NCBI GenBank assembly: GCA_029265355.1
Contig: JAJUJL010000005.1
Span: forward strand, 82,208 to 146,207
Direction: 5' to 3'
From: Chloroflexota bacterium
GTDB lineage: Bacteria; Chloroflexota; Anaerolineae; Anaerolineales; UBA4823
DNA length: 64,000 nucleotides
The notes under the pieces were generated by a model. It made no database searches. It was not told the DNA's origin and saw only the letters and a list, made by a program, of their open reading frames with translations. Below, piece by piece: positions 43,347-50,059 of the stretch. The translations under genes and the position numbers were made by a program. The number at the start of each line of letters is the position of its first letter. Positions within the stretch are counted from its first letter, which is position 1.

Positions 43347-44230
43347 GTTCCTACCAGCCGATACCAAAACCCTGGCACCCAAAATTCACCATAACCAAGG
43401 ATGCGTGCCGTCATCATAATTACCAGGATGATCACCCCCAGTGCCATAAACCAATAATCGCGCTGCCGTAAGTGAAGCTCGCGCAGCCAGGTGCGCCGCC
43501 TGGCGCCAAAAGCCCTCAAATCCATGGCATCGATCACCTCTTCGCCATTGACGATCGCCTGCATGGTCACCGGCACCAACAAAGGCGCCAGGCGGCGCAG
43601 GCGCTGGATCAGCCCGCCGCGCACGCTTTCCAGTTCATAGCCGCGCGCCCTTTGCGCATCCATCGTGATCATGAAGTCCCTGCCCAGGGTGGGCACGAAG
43701 CGAAAAGCCAGGTCCATAGTAAACGACAATTTATCCGAGGCGCCCATCCGGCGGAAGGTCACCCCATAGATGCTGGGATCGATGGTATAGGGTATCGGGA
43801 TCGCCAACGCGGCCATCGTAATCATGCGCATCATCTGCACCAGGGCGAAGAACGAGCGCACGACGGTCACCGTTAAGTTGATGCGCCACGGCGTCAGGGG
43901 TATCGGGATCGAGAGCGCATACAGCACACTCGAATCATCCTGCAGCACAGAAAGCGGACCACCGCGCCCCCCGAGCAGCGCATTTAATCCGATAATGAAT
44001 AAAATAAAAACCAGAATGAAAATCCACGCCCGGCGGACATCGCGCCATTCGATGCGCGCCATGAAATACAGCACCATGCTGATGGCAAACACAGGCAGCA
44101 GCAAGCGCGCATCCCATACATCCGTGGCAGTAATCGCCAGGATCACACAGGCCATGAATGTCAGCCGGGCGCGTGGATCGAGCGACTGAATAAACGTATC
44201 GCGTGGGCGATACTTCCAGGTAACGAGCAC
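43343..44230 (-). CDS. ECF transporter T component
   Basis: A 295-residue EcfT-like membrane protein. It has about five hydrophobic segments and the coupling motifs AQRARGYE in the second cytoplasmic region, with a similar helix VIDAMDLRAFGARRRTWL that contacts the ATPases. The GTG at 44230 comes directly after the TGA of the S-component gene. It works with the fused ATPase and the S component in one ECF importer. The end overlaps the regulator gene by 4 nt. Confidence 0.9.
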   Translation of the reverse strand: MLVTWKYRPRDTFIQSLDPRARLTFMACVILAITATDVWDARLLLPVFAISMVLYFMARIEWRDVRRAWIFILVFILFIIGLNALLGGRGGPLSVLQDDSSVLYALSIPIPLTPWRINLTVTVVRSFFALVQMMRMITMAALAIPIPYTIDPSIYGVTFRRMGASDKLSFTMDLAFRFVPTLGRDFMITMDAQRARGYELESVRGGLIQRLRRLAPLLVPVTMQAIVNGEEVIDAMDLRAFGARRRTWLRELHLRQRDYWFMALGVIILVIMMTARILGYGEFWVPGFWYRLVGT

Positions 44231-44779
44231 TCAACGACCTCGGCGCGCAGCCACCGCTGCATAGGCGACAAGCAAGATGGGCAGCAGGATAATGGTCACG
44301 ACCGAGTTGCCAAGAAAGGCTGGTGTGAAGTACCCGACAAGCGCGGTATTCAGGTCAATGCCGCCCACGAAGATCTCCGTGAGGGAGGCAAACAGCAAAC
44401 CGACCGCGTTGCCGAGAATGCCATAACCCACACCGATGCCGATGTCGCGGCCGCTGCGATAGTTTTTGATCAGGTTGACTGCCAGGCCGGCCACCAAACC
44501 GATCAGGCCATTGCCCACGCTCCAGTTCCAATACAGGCCCCAGCCAGTCAGAGCATCGCCCAGGGTGTTGCCCAACAAGCCCGTCAGCAGGCCAACCCAG
44601 GGGCCAAAGGCTGAGCCAAAGAAGACCATCACAGCGATGGCCGGGCGGAATGAAATGTTTCCTGCCGCCGGAAGCGGTACAAAATTGCTCGCCCACGACA
44701 AAATGCCATACAGCGCTGCGCCAATGGCGCCATAGACAACTTCTCGGGTGCCAAAACTCCACATCGACTTGCTTTTCAT
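44231..44779 (-). CDS. ECF transporter S (substrate-binding) component
   Basis: A 182-residue integral membrane S component with six hydrophobic segments. It resembles the PF07155-type family, with REVVYGAIGAALYGILSWAS, PAIAVMVFFGSAFGPWVGLL and a GLLGNTLGDAL segment. The substrate is not decided by sequence. The partner gene upstream, a SAM hydrolase that makes adenosine, makes a purine or a thiamine-precursor-like ligand conceivable, but riboflavin and others cannot be excluded. Start ATG at 44779 with a GGAGGAGTT ribosome binding site. Confidence 0.85.
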   Translation of the reverse strand: MKSKSMWSFGTREVVYGAIGAALYGILSWASNFVPLPAAGNISFRPAIAVMVFFGSAFGPWVGLLTGLLGNTLGDALTGWGLYWNWSVGNGLIGLVAGLAVNLIKNYRSGRDIGIGVGYGILGNAVGLLFASLTEIFVGGIDLNTALVGYFTPAFLGNSVVTIILLPILLVAYAAVAARRGR

Positions 44780-44841
44780 AACTCCTCCTTCATGAAAATA
44801 TAGTAGATTGATCGAGCAGGCCGCATCCCCGGCCTCATACT

Positions 44842-46533
44842 TTATAACCCTGCAGAAATCGAATGGTTGCTTTTCGAATAAGCATCTGAAAAGTAAGGCG
44901 CCAGCGCCTCTGCGGGCAGGAAGTGACCTGTTTTGGGCAGTAGTTCGAGATTCATGCGCAGTAATGAGGTTGGTCGCACCCGGCAGCTCTCCAATAGGGT
45001 GAAATCACGCAACACGCTCTCTGGTGAGCCATCGGCAACCAGCCGCCCCTCCGAGATGAGCAAGATGCGGTTGGCATAGGTGACTGCCAGGTCCAGATCG
45101 TGGGTGATGAATAACGTGGCCTTGAAATTGGCGGTGAGCAATGAACGCCCTTCTCCATCCTGGGCGCGGCACAACATATCCATGAAACGCGTATAGTTCG
45201 CGTAATCCTGGCCCGCCGTAGGCTCATCCAGCACCATGATCTCCGAGCGCATCGCCAGCACCGCCGCGATCGTGGTGCGCTTCTGCTGTCCGAACGACAA
45301 TCCCAAGGGGGGGTATCCTTCCATCCCCACCAGATTTACCACCGAGAGGCTCTCCGTCACATTGCGTTGGATATCTTGTTTATCGAATTTCAGGTTTTCT
45401 GGACCAAATGCGACCTCTTCGCGCACGGTGGGAGCAAACAACATGTGGGTGGGGCTTTGGAAAACGTACCCGATCGAGCGCGCAATTTGGGCTACCGATT
45501 GTTCGCGGCTGTCCACGCCCTTGATCAGCACCTCGCCGCGGGTCGGTTTGAGCAAACCAATGGCGTGTTTGACCAGCGTCGATTTTCCCGCTCCATTAGG
45601 ACCCAGCACAGCGATCAGATCGCCCTGGCGAATATCCAGGTTGATGTTGTGCAGCACTTCGGGACCATCGCCATAGGCAAAAGAAACATTTTTGAAGGAG
45701 ACTAACTTTTCAGCCTGCGGATTGGCCGGTTGCGGAAGAACGGTCATGAGCGACGGTTTCTTTTCCTGCATCACGCGCTGCACGACCCACGGGGCGGGCA
45801 ATTTTACGGCATGATAATTAAGCTCTTTCGGAAAAGTATCCACCGCGCCCAGGTAGCACATCCGCCCATTTTCCATGTAGAGCAGGCGGTCCGGGCGCGC
45901 CTGGAGCGCATCTTCAACACGATGCTCGATCAAAATAATCGCCGTGCCCTCATCCGCCAGGCTGCGGAAGATCTGGATAGCCTCGTGGGCGGAAGCCGGG
46001 TCAAGGGATGCCAGCGGTTCATCCAGCAGCAGCACCGCAGGTCGCATCACCAGTACACCCGCCAGGGCGACCTTTTGTTTTTCACCGCCCGACAAGGTAA
46101 AGGTTTCACGTTCGCGCAGGTGGTTGAGATTCAAGCGATCGAAAACCTCATCCATGCGACGGTAAATCTCTTCGCGCGGCAGGCCCAAATTTTCGAGGCC
46201 AAACGCAATCTCTCCCACCACATAACTGGAGACAATCTGTCGTTCTGGATCCTGCAGCAGCGTGCCAACCTGCTGAGCGACCTCCACCAGCGACATTTGG
46301 CTGACCTCTCGGCCCTTGACCAGCACCGAGCCTGAGCGGTCGCCGTGGTAACTGCGTGGGATCAAGCCGTTGATGCAACGCGCCAGGGTGGTCTTGCCGC
46401 AGCCACTGGCGCCTGCCACCAACAGCATCTCACCAGGTTGCAAATCGAAACTGATTTGCTCAATGGCAATGTCTGGCCGGCTGTGATAGCGGAAGGAGAG
46501 ATTTATGACCTGCAGTACGGGTTGGTCGCTCAC
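44842..46533 (-). CDS. ECF transporter ATPase with two fused nucleotide-binding domains
   Basis: A 563-residue protein made of two CbiO-like ATPase domains in one chain, as in YkoD. Domain 1: Walker A GASGCGKTT near residue 36, signature LSGGEKQKVALAG, Walker B VLLLDEPLASLD. Domain 2: Walker A GPNGAGKSTLVK near residue 310, signature LSFGQQKRTTIAA, Walker B IMVLDEPTAGQD. The GTG at 46533 follows the SAM hydrolase stop by 3 nt. It drives the S and T components encoded next. The deviation in the second signature (SFGQQ) is common in ECF ATPases. Confidence 0.92.
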   Translation of the reverse strand: MSDQPVLQVINLSFRYHSRPDIAIEQISFDLQPGEMLLVAGASGCGKTTLARCINGLIPRSYHGDRSGSVLVKGREVSQMSLVEVAQQVGTLLQDPERQIVSSYVVGEIAFGLENLGLPREEIYRRMDEVFDRLNLNHLRERETFTLSGGEKQKVALAGVLVMRPAVLLLDEPLASLDPASAHEAIQIFRSLADEGTAIILIEHRVEDALQARPDRLLYMENGRMCYLGAVDTFPKELNYHAVKLPAPWVVQRVMQEKKPSLMTVLPQPANPQAEKLVSFKNVSFAYGDGPEVLHNINLDIRQGDLIAVLGPNGAGKSTLVKHAIGLLKPTRGEVLIKGVDSREQSVAQIARSIGYVFQSPTHMLFAPTVREEVAFGPENLKFDKQDIQRNVTESLSVVNLVGMEGYPPLGLSFGQQKRTTIAAVLAMRSEIMVLDEPTAGQDYANYTRFMDMLCRAQDGEGRSLLTANFKATLFITHDLDLAVTYANRILLISEGRLVADGSPESVLRDFTLLESCRVRPTSLLRMNLELLPKTGHFLPAEALAPYFSDAYSKSNHSISAGL

Positions 46534-46536
46534 AGG

Positions 46537-47325
46537 CTAACCCAGCACCACTTCCACAGTATCGCCCACCTGGGCGCTCAAGCGCCGTGCCGCATCACCA
46601 TTGACCTCCGAAACGATCAGGTTGCCGGTGCTGCCATACAACGCCATCAGCTCACCTGGGGCCAGTTCGCCGAATGTGCGGAATAAACCGGGGACATCCG
46701 CTCCGCACAGCCGCACGATAATTGATTGGGGCGCGCCGAGCTGCTCTTTGCGGATATTGGTAGCAATGTTGCCAAAGTGATCGATGTGGATCACCTGGCC
46801 GCGCCAGCCGCTGGGCGTACGCTCGGGGCGAGCGACCTCCAGGCGCACCGGGTCATCAATGGGATCGCCAAGCGCGTCGATGGGCGTGCCAATGGCAATT
46901 TGTGCTGCCACCGGCGAAAAGATATCGCGTCCGTGGAAGACATGGCTGACTTCTGGCAGCCAGTATTGTGGGCGATTGAGATGCACAATCTTTACCGGGA
47001 GCTTTTGGCGCTCGGTCTCTTCCAGCAGGTAGGTGATCACACCGTTGTCCGGGCCAACAAAGAATTGATTGCCCAACTGCGCGGCAATTGGGCGGCGGTC
47101 TGTGCCAACCCCAGGATCAACCACAACCACATGCACGGTGAAAGGAGGAAAATAGGGCGCCGAACGAGCCAGGATGAGAGCGGCTTCGGCAATGTTCTGC
47201 GGCGCGATGGTGTGACTCAGATCAGCGATTTTTACCTGCGGGGCGATCCGCCAAATAACACCTCGCATCACGCCAACATTTCCATCTTTAATACCGAAAT
47301 CGGTCATTAGAGTGATGAAGCTCAC
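46537..47325 (-). CDS. SAM hydrolase (S-adenosyl-L-methionine hydroxide adenosyltransferase, DUF62)
   Basis: A 262-residue member of the fluorinase/duf62 family that hydrolyses SAM to adenosine and methionine. Motifs are ITLMTDFGIKDGNVGVMRG, IADLSHTI, VVVVDPGVGTDRRPI, FVGPDNGV, HGRDIFSPVAAQIA and HFGNIATNI. The combination of Asp, Arg and His expected for water activation is in place; the chlorinase/fluorinase insertion loop is not evident. The start is the GTG at 47325 with GGGAGG upstream; the frame is open for 48 nt more but without a site. It is the first gene of the minus-strand run, with the promoter at 47421-47449, and lies directly before an ECF importer. Confidence 0.93.
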   Translation of the reverse strand: MSFITLMTDFGIKDGNVGVMRGVIWRIAPQVKIADLSHTIAPQNIAEAALILARSAPYFPPFTVHVVVVDPGVGTDRRPIAAQLGNQFFVGPDNGVITYLLEETERQKLPVKIVHLNRPQYWLPEVSHVFHGRDIFSPVAAQIAIGTPIDALGDPIDDPVRLEVARPERTPSGWRGQVIHIDHFGNIATNIRKEQLGAPQSIIVRLCGADVPGLFRTFGELAPGELMALYGSTGNLIVSEVNGDAARRLSAQVGDTVEVVLG

Positions 47326-47346
47326 AACACCCTCCCAATACCCAGA

Positions 47347-47418
47347 TGACCAGCCTGCCTGGCTAGAGATCAAACGCTGCTCTCTACTTTACGGCGAAAA
47401 ATCGCACACTGCTGGTCA
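47347..47418 (-). promoter_or_regulatory. structured 5' leader of the SAM hydrolase operon
   Basis: The leader between the promoter and the SAM hydrolase can fold into a closed multibranch shape. TGACCAGC (47411-47418) pairs with GCTGGTCA (47347-47354); inside lie hairpin GCGA-TTTT-TCGC and the pair AGAG/CTCT. The closing stem ends 21 nt before the start codon, next to the GGGAGG site. It matches no riboswitch class that I can identify. Confidence 0.4.
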
Positions 47419-47420
47419 GA

Positions 47421-47449
47421 AATATAGCATGACACCCTGTATGCGTCAA
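47421..47449 (-). promoter_or_regulatory. sigma70-type promoter of the SAM hydrolase-ECF operon
   Basis: On the minus strand TTGACG (47444-47449) and TATATT (47421-47426) are 17 nt apart. The start site should lie near 47413-47416, at the first strand of the leader stem. Confidence 0.85.
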
Positions 47450-47490
47450 TATGATAGAATGACAGGCGAGTGCATGCACACCAGGGTACG

Positions 47491-47514
47491 TAACCTTTTC
47501 ACCGAGATTGCATC
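47491..47514 (+). promoter_or_regulatory. ECF-type promoter of the sigma factor gene
   Basis: TAACCTTTTC (47491-47500) with ATTGCATC (47507-47514). The AACC and GCATC elements are 18 nt apart start to start, exactly as in the promoter at 48386-48409. The pattern (AACC-type -35, short -10) is that of ECF sigma promoters, so the sigma factor probably activates its own gene. The start site would fall at or near the ATG at 47517. Confidence 0.75.
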
Positions 47515-47516
47515 CA

Positions 47517-48125
47517 ATGAATGAGACCCCTTCCAAACCAGATGTTTCGCTTGCCGCATTGAAAGCCGGCGACCGGGCAGCATTTGCCGAGCTGGTACAG
47601 AGGCATTACGAGCTGATCTATCGACTGGCGATTAAAATGCTGGGAAATCCGCAAGACGCTGAAGATGTGTTGCAGGAGACATTCATTAAAGCGTTCAAGC
47701 ACATTAAGGACTTTGACGGTCGCTCCAGCCTGTCTACCTGGTTGTACCGCATCGCCACCAACGAAGCCCTCATGTTCTTACGGCGACGCACACCACAGAC
47801 ATTCTCACTCGACGAGACCATGCAGGGCGAAGATCGTGAAATCGAGCCGCTCCAAATCACCGACTGGTGCTGTTTGCCGGAGCAAGAGTTGATGTCTGAA
47901 GAAGCGCAGCAATACCTGGATCATGCCATCGCCAAGCTTCCAGTTGGACTGCGCCTGGTTTTTGTCCTGCGCGACATACAGGGTCTTTCTACCCGCGAAA
48001 CCGGCGAAGTTTTAGATCTCACCGATACTGCGGTCAAAACTCGCCTGTCGCGCGCCAGGATGCAACTGCGCAATGAGCTATCGGTCTATTTTCAGGAACG
48101 GATGACCAAGGGAGAGGAGGCGTGA
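47517..48125 (+). CDS. ECF-family RNA polymerase sigma factor
   Basis: A 202-residue group IV sigma factor. Region 2 is LVQRHYELIYRLAIKMLGNP followed by QDAEDVLQETFIKAFKHIKDF with the -10 recognition segment SSLSTWLYRIATNEAL. Region 4 is LPVGLRLVFVLRDIQGLSTR and ETGEVLDLTDTAVKTRLSRAR, which recognises the -35 box. There is no region 3, as expected. The ATG at 47517 is used; it lies 2 nt after the -10-like GCATC, so the mRNA is probably leaderless, and no ribosome binding site is seen. It is followed with a 1-nt overlap by its anti-sigma factor. Targets likely include itself and the redox operon 48425-51499. Confidence 0.93.
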   Translation: MNETPSKPDVSLAALKAGDRAAFAELVQRHYELIYRLAIKMLGNPQDAEDVLQETFIKAFKHIKDFDGRSSLSTWLYRIATNEALMFLRRRTPQTFSLDETMQGEDREIEPLQITDWCCLPEQELMSEEAQQYLDHAIAKLPVGLRLVFVLRDIQGLSTRETGEVLDLTDTAVKTRLSRARMQLRNELSVYFQERMTKGEEA

Positions 48126-48373
48126 TGGACAACCATAATTGCAGAGAGTTACTCGGGACACTATCGGATTATATCGACGGAGCGTTGGAAGCTGAGCTGT
48201 GCGCTCAACTGGAACAACATCTGGCAAGCTGCGAAAACTGCCGGGTGGTCGTCGATACTTTACATAAAACCGTCTCGCTCTACCAAACCACGGCTACGAA
48301 AAGCAGCGTGCCGCAAGGTGTGCGCGAACGCCTTTTCTCTCGCCTTGAGTTGGAAGAATTCCTTAAAAAGTGA
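48125..48373 (+). CDS. zinc-binding anti-sigma factor (zf-HC2 type)
   Basis: An 82-residue anti-sigma factor. The zinc motif is His32-LAS-Cys36-EN-Cys39 (HxxxCxxC), with Cys6 and His4 as further ligand candidates. This is the ZAS signature of RsrA/ChrR-like factors, which release their sigma factor when thiols are oxidised or zinc is lost. There is no transmembrane segment, so it senses the cytoplasm. The ATG at 48125 overlaps the sigma stop by 1 nt and GGAGG lies 4 nt upstream; a GTG at 48122 is too close. The thiol-redox operon downstream fits a disulfide-stress signal. Confidence 0.92.
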   Translation: MDNHNCRELLGTLSDYIDGALEAELCAQLEQHLASCENCRVVVDTLHKTVSLYQTTATKSSVPQGVRERLFSRLELEEFLKK

Positions 48374-48385
48374 CGCCAACCAACG

Positions 48386-48409
48386 CAACCTTTTCGGTCA
48401 AATTGCATC
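48386..48409 (+). promoter_or_regulatory. ECF-type promoter of the thiol-redox operon
   Basis: CAACCTTTTC (48386-48395) with ATTGCATC (48402-48409) has the same boxes and spacing as the promoter of the sigma gene. The start site should be near 48415, about 10 nt before the ATG at 48425. Confidence 0.78.
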
Positions 48410-48424
48410 TAAGGTAATTGTGTG

Positions 48425-48631
48425 ATGGTTGATCAACTGCCGTCGAAAAAGCCGCTGCGCCAGGAAATGCTGGTCTTGGAACTGAATGAACTTGACCAGG
48501 CAAAGCTGCCGCACGAACTACGCTCCGGCGATTTGTGCCCAAGCTGCCGCGCTGGCAGACTCGACTATGATGGCATGCTCAATCTCTCCTGCCCGGTGTG
48601 TGGGTATGCCGTAGGCGGTTGTTTCACCTGA
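48425..48631 (+). CDS. small zinc-ribbon protein
   Basis: A 68-residue protein with two CxxC knuckles, Cys38-PS-Cys41 and Cys56-PV-Cys59, plus Cys66 near the C-terminus, which form a zinc ribbon or rubredoxin-like site. The first 35 residues are acidic and helical (VLELNELDQAKLPHELRSG). It has no catalytic domain. As first gene of the ECF-controlled operon it may act as a redox-active or metal-buffering partner of the oxidoreductases that follow, but no homologue of known function comes to mind. The ATG at 48425 is preferred over the GTG at 48422. Confidence 0.75.
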   Translation: MVDQLPSKKPLRQEMLVLELNELDQAKLPHELRSGDLCPSCRAGRLDYDGMLNLSCPVCGYAVGGCFT

Positions 48632-48678
48632 TAAACAAAAAAATAAGCCCCGTTGGGGTGAAGAAGGAGAAAATACCA

Positions 48679-49359
48679 ATGAGCGAAAAACTGCTCAACG
48701 ACGATATCGTTCAACAACTCAAAGACGTCTTCCAACAACTGCAAAATCCGGTAGAAGTGCTGTTTTTTGGGAGCAAGAAGGATTGCGAATATTGCGACGA
48801 TACCCGGCAACTGGCCGAAGAAGTGGTCGCCACATCGGATAAGCTGCACATGCAGGTTTACGATATCGACGAGCACGCCGAGATTGCCCGCCAATACCAT
48901 GTGGATAAAGTTCCCGGCCTGGTTCTGGCTGCCCGTGACGGCGACCGCATCATCGACTACGGCGTGCGTTTTGCAGGCATTCCTTCGGGGCATGAATTCA
49001 GCTCGCTGGTGCACGACCTGGTGCTAGTTTCTGGTCGCGACTCGGGCTTGAGCCCACAAACGCGCAGCTTTCTGGCCGATCTGAAAGAACCGGTGCTGCT
49101 GCAAGTCTTCGTAACTCCTACCTGACCTTACTGCCCGCGAGCCGTGGTGCTCGCTCACCAAATGGCCCTGGAGAGCCCGATGGTTCAGGCCGAGATGGTG
49201 GAAGCCATGGAGTTCCAGGAGCTTTCCTATCGCCACCATGTCAGCGGCGTGCCCCAGACCACGATCAATGACGGCGCTGCGCATGTGGTTGGCGCTGTGC
49301 CAGAAGGCAATCTACTGGCAGAAATTATGAAAGTGGTATCCAAAAAGAAATCTAAATAA
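48679..49359 (+). CDS. selenocysteine-containing protein disulfide oxidoreductase (in-frame TGA = Sec149)
   Basis: A glutaredoxin-like protein disulfide oxidoreductase of two thioredoxin folds, 226 residues if the TGA at 49123-49125 is read as selenocysteine. Domain 1 has the redox motif Cys36-EY-Cys39 and cis-proline HVDKVP. Domain 2 has VFVTPT-U-PYCPRAVVLAHQM: the TGA stands exactly at the first cysteine of the usual CPYC, and the frame continues to a cis-proline VSGVPQTTIN and a normal stop at 49359. The length equals that of archaeal PDO (226 residues). A hairpin at 49137-49154 fits a bacterial SECIS. AAGGAGA precedes the ATG at 48679. Read with a stop at TGA, two broken pieces would result (48679-49125 and 49144-49359). 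A nonsense mutation or read error is the alternative. Confidence 0.82.
49137..49154 (+). promoter_or_regulatory. candidate bacterial SECIS hairpin
   Basis: GCGAGC and GCTCGC form a perfect 6-bp stem around the loop CGTGGT. The loop begins 17 nt after the TGA, and a G is the second loop base; both agree with the published model for bacterial SECIS elements (16-37 nt, G in the first two loop positions, GU in the loop). Confidence 0.72.
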
Positions 49360-49375
49360 CGTTCGAGGTGCCTGG

Positions 49376-49633
49376 ATGACGGAAGAAAAAAAGAAATACC
49401 CGCGCGTGATCTTGTTCACTACGCCGTCTTGTTCTTACTGCAAGCTGGCCAAAAATTACCTGCGCCAGCGCGGTGTACCGTTTAAGGACATCGATGTTTC
49501 GCGCGATGCTGCAGCCGCGCGCGATATGGTGCGGCGCAGCGGTCAGCAGGGTGTTCCAGTCATCGATGTTGGCGGTAAGATTATCGTCGGTTTCGATCGC
49601 CCCAAGCTGGATCGCATGTTGGGTCTCAGCTAG
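49376..49633 (+). CDS. glutaredoxin (NrdH/YruB-like)
   Basis: An 85-residue glutaredoxin. The active site is FTTPSCSYCKLAK with Cys19 and Cys22, and the cis-proline region is QGVPVIDVGGKIIVGFD. The sequence type (no glutathione-specific motif, short, VPxI-xGG) is that of NrdH/YruB-like proteins, which take electrons from thioredoxin reductase-like enzymes. It comes 16 nt after the seleno-PDO gene and 17 nt before the NifX-like gene, so it is part of the same ECF-controlled operon. Cytoplasmic. Confidence 0.92.
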   Translation: MTEEKKKYPRVILFTTPSCSYCKLAKNYLRQRGVPFKDIDVSRDAAAARDMVRRSGQQGVPVIDVGGKIIVGFDRPKLDRMLGLS

Positions 49634-49650
49634 CACAGAGGAAAACAACG

Positions 49651-50022
49651 ATGACCAAAATTGCCGTGGTAACCGAAGACGGAATTACGATCAGCAGCCA
49701 TTTTGGCATGGCGCCTGAATATCGCGTCTACACGGTCGATGATAGGCGCATTGTGGGCGAGGAGCAACGCGCTAAGCCACACCATGCTCAGCACCCAGAC
49801 CACCACTCCCATGATCGGCACAGCCATGCTCACGCCGATATGTTCGCACCGATCGCAGACTGCCATGTGCTGCTGTGCGGGGGTATGGGCGCTCCCGCTT
49901 ATCAAAAAGCCCAACAGGCTGGGTTGGAAGTTGTGCTCACCAGCGGCACGTTACCGCAAGTGGTACAAGCCTACCTGGAAGGGCGAGTGATCAGCGATCA
50001 TCGTCGGATTCACCAGCATTAA
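49651..50022 (+). CDS. NifX/NifB-C-terminal-like protein with histidine-rich insertion
   Basis: A 123-residue protein of the dinitrogenase iron-molybdenum cofactor family (PF02579 fold). The N-terminus MTKIAVVTEDGITISSHFGMAPEYRVY and the later CHVLLCGGMGAPAYQKAQQAGLEVV are family hallmarks. Between them lies a loop with about ten histidines in 25 residues (KPHHAQHPDHHSHDRHSHAH), suited to binding zinc, nickel, copper or iron. No nitrogenase gene is in the window, so a role as metal carrier or iron-sulfur chaperone in the redox operon is more likely than nitrogenase assembly. Start ATG at 49651. Confidence 0.86.
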   Translation: MTKIAVVTEDGITISSHFGMAPEYRVYTVDDRRIVGEEQRAKPHHAQHPDHHSHDRHSHAHADMFAPIADCHVLLCGGMGAPAYQKAQQAGLEVVLTSGTLPQVVQAYLEGRVISDHRRIHQH

Positions 50023-50059
50023 GCCTGAGCGCCGCCGGGCAGGTTTCAGGAGAATCGGT

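Noticed and set aside
47347..47418. CCGTAAA in the SAM hydrolase leader as part of a purine riboswitch.
   Set aside because: The motif is not in the right position relative to the stems, and the conserved UAUA and UACC junctions are absent.
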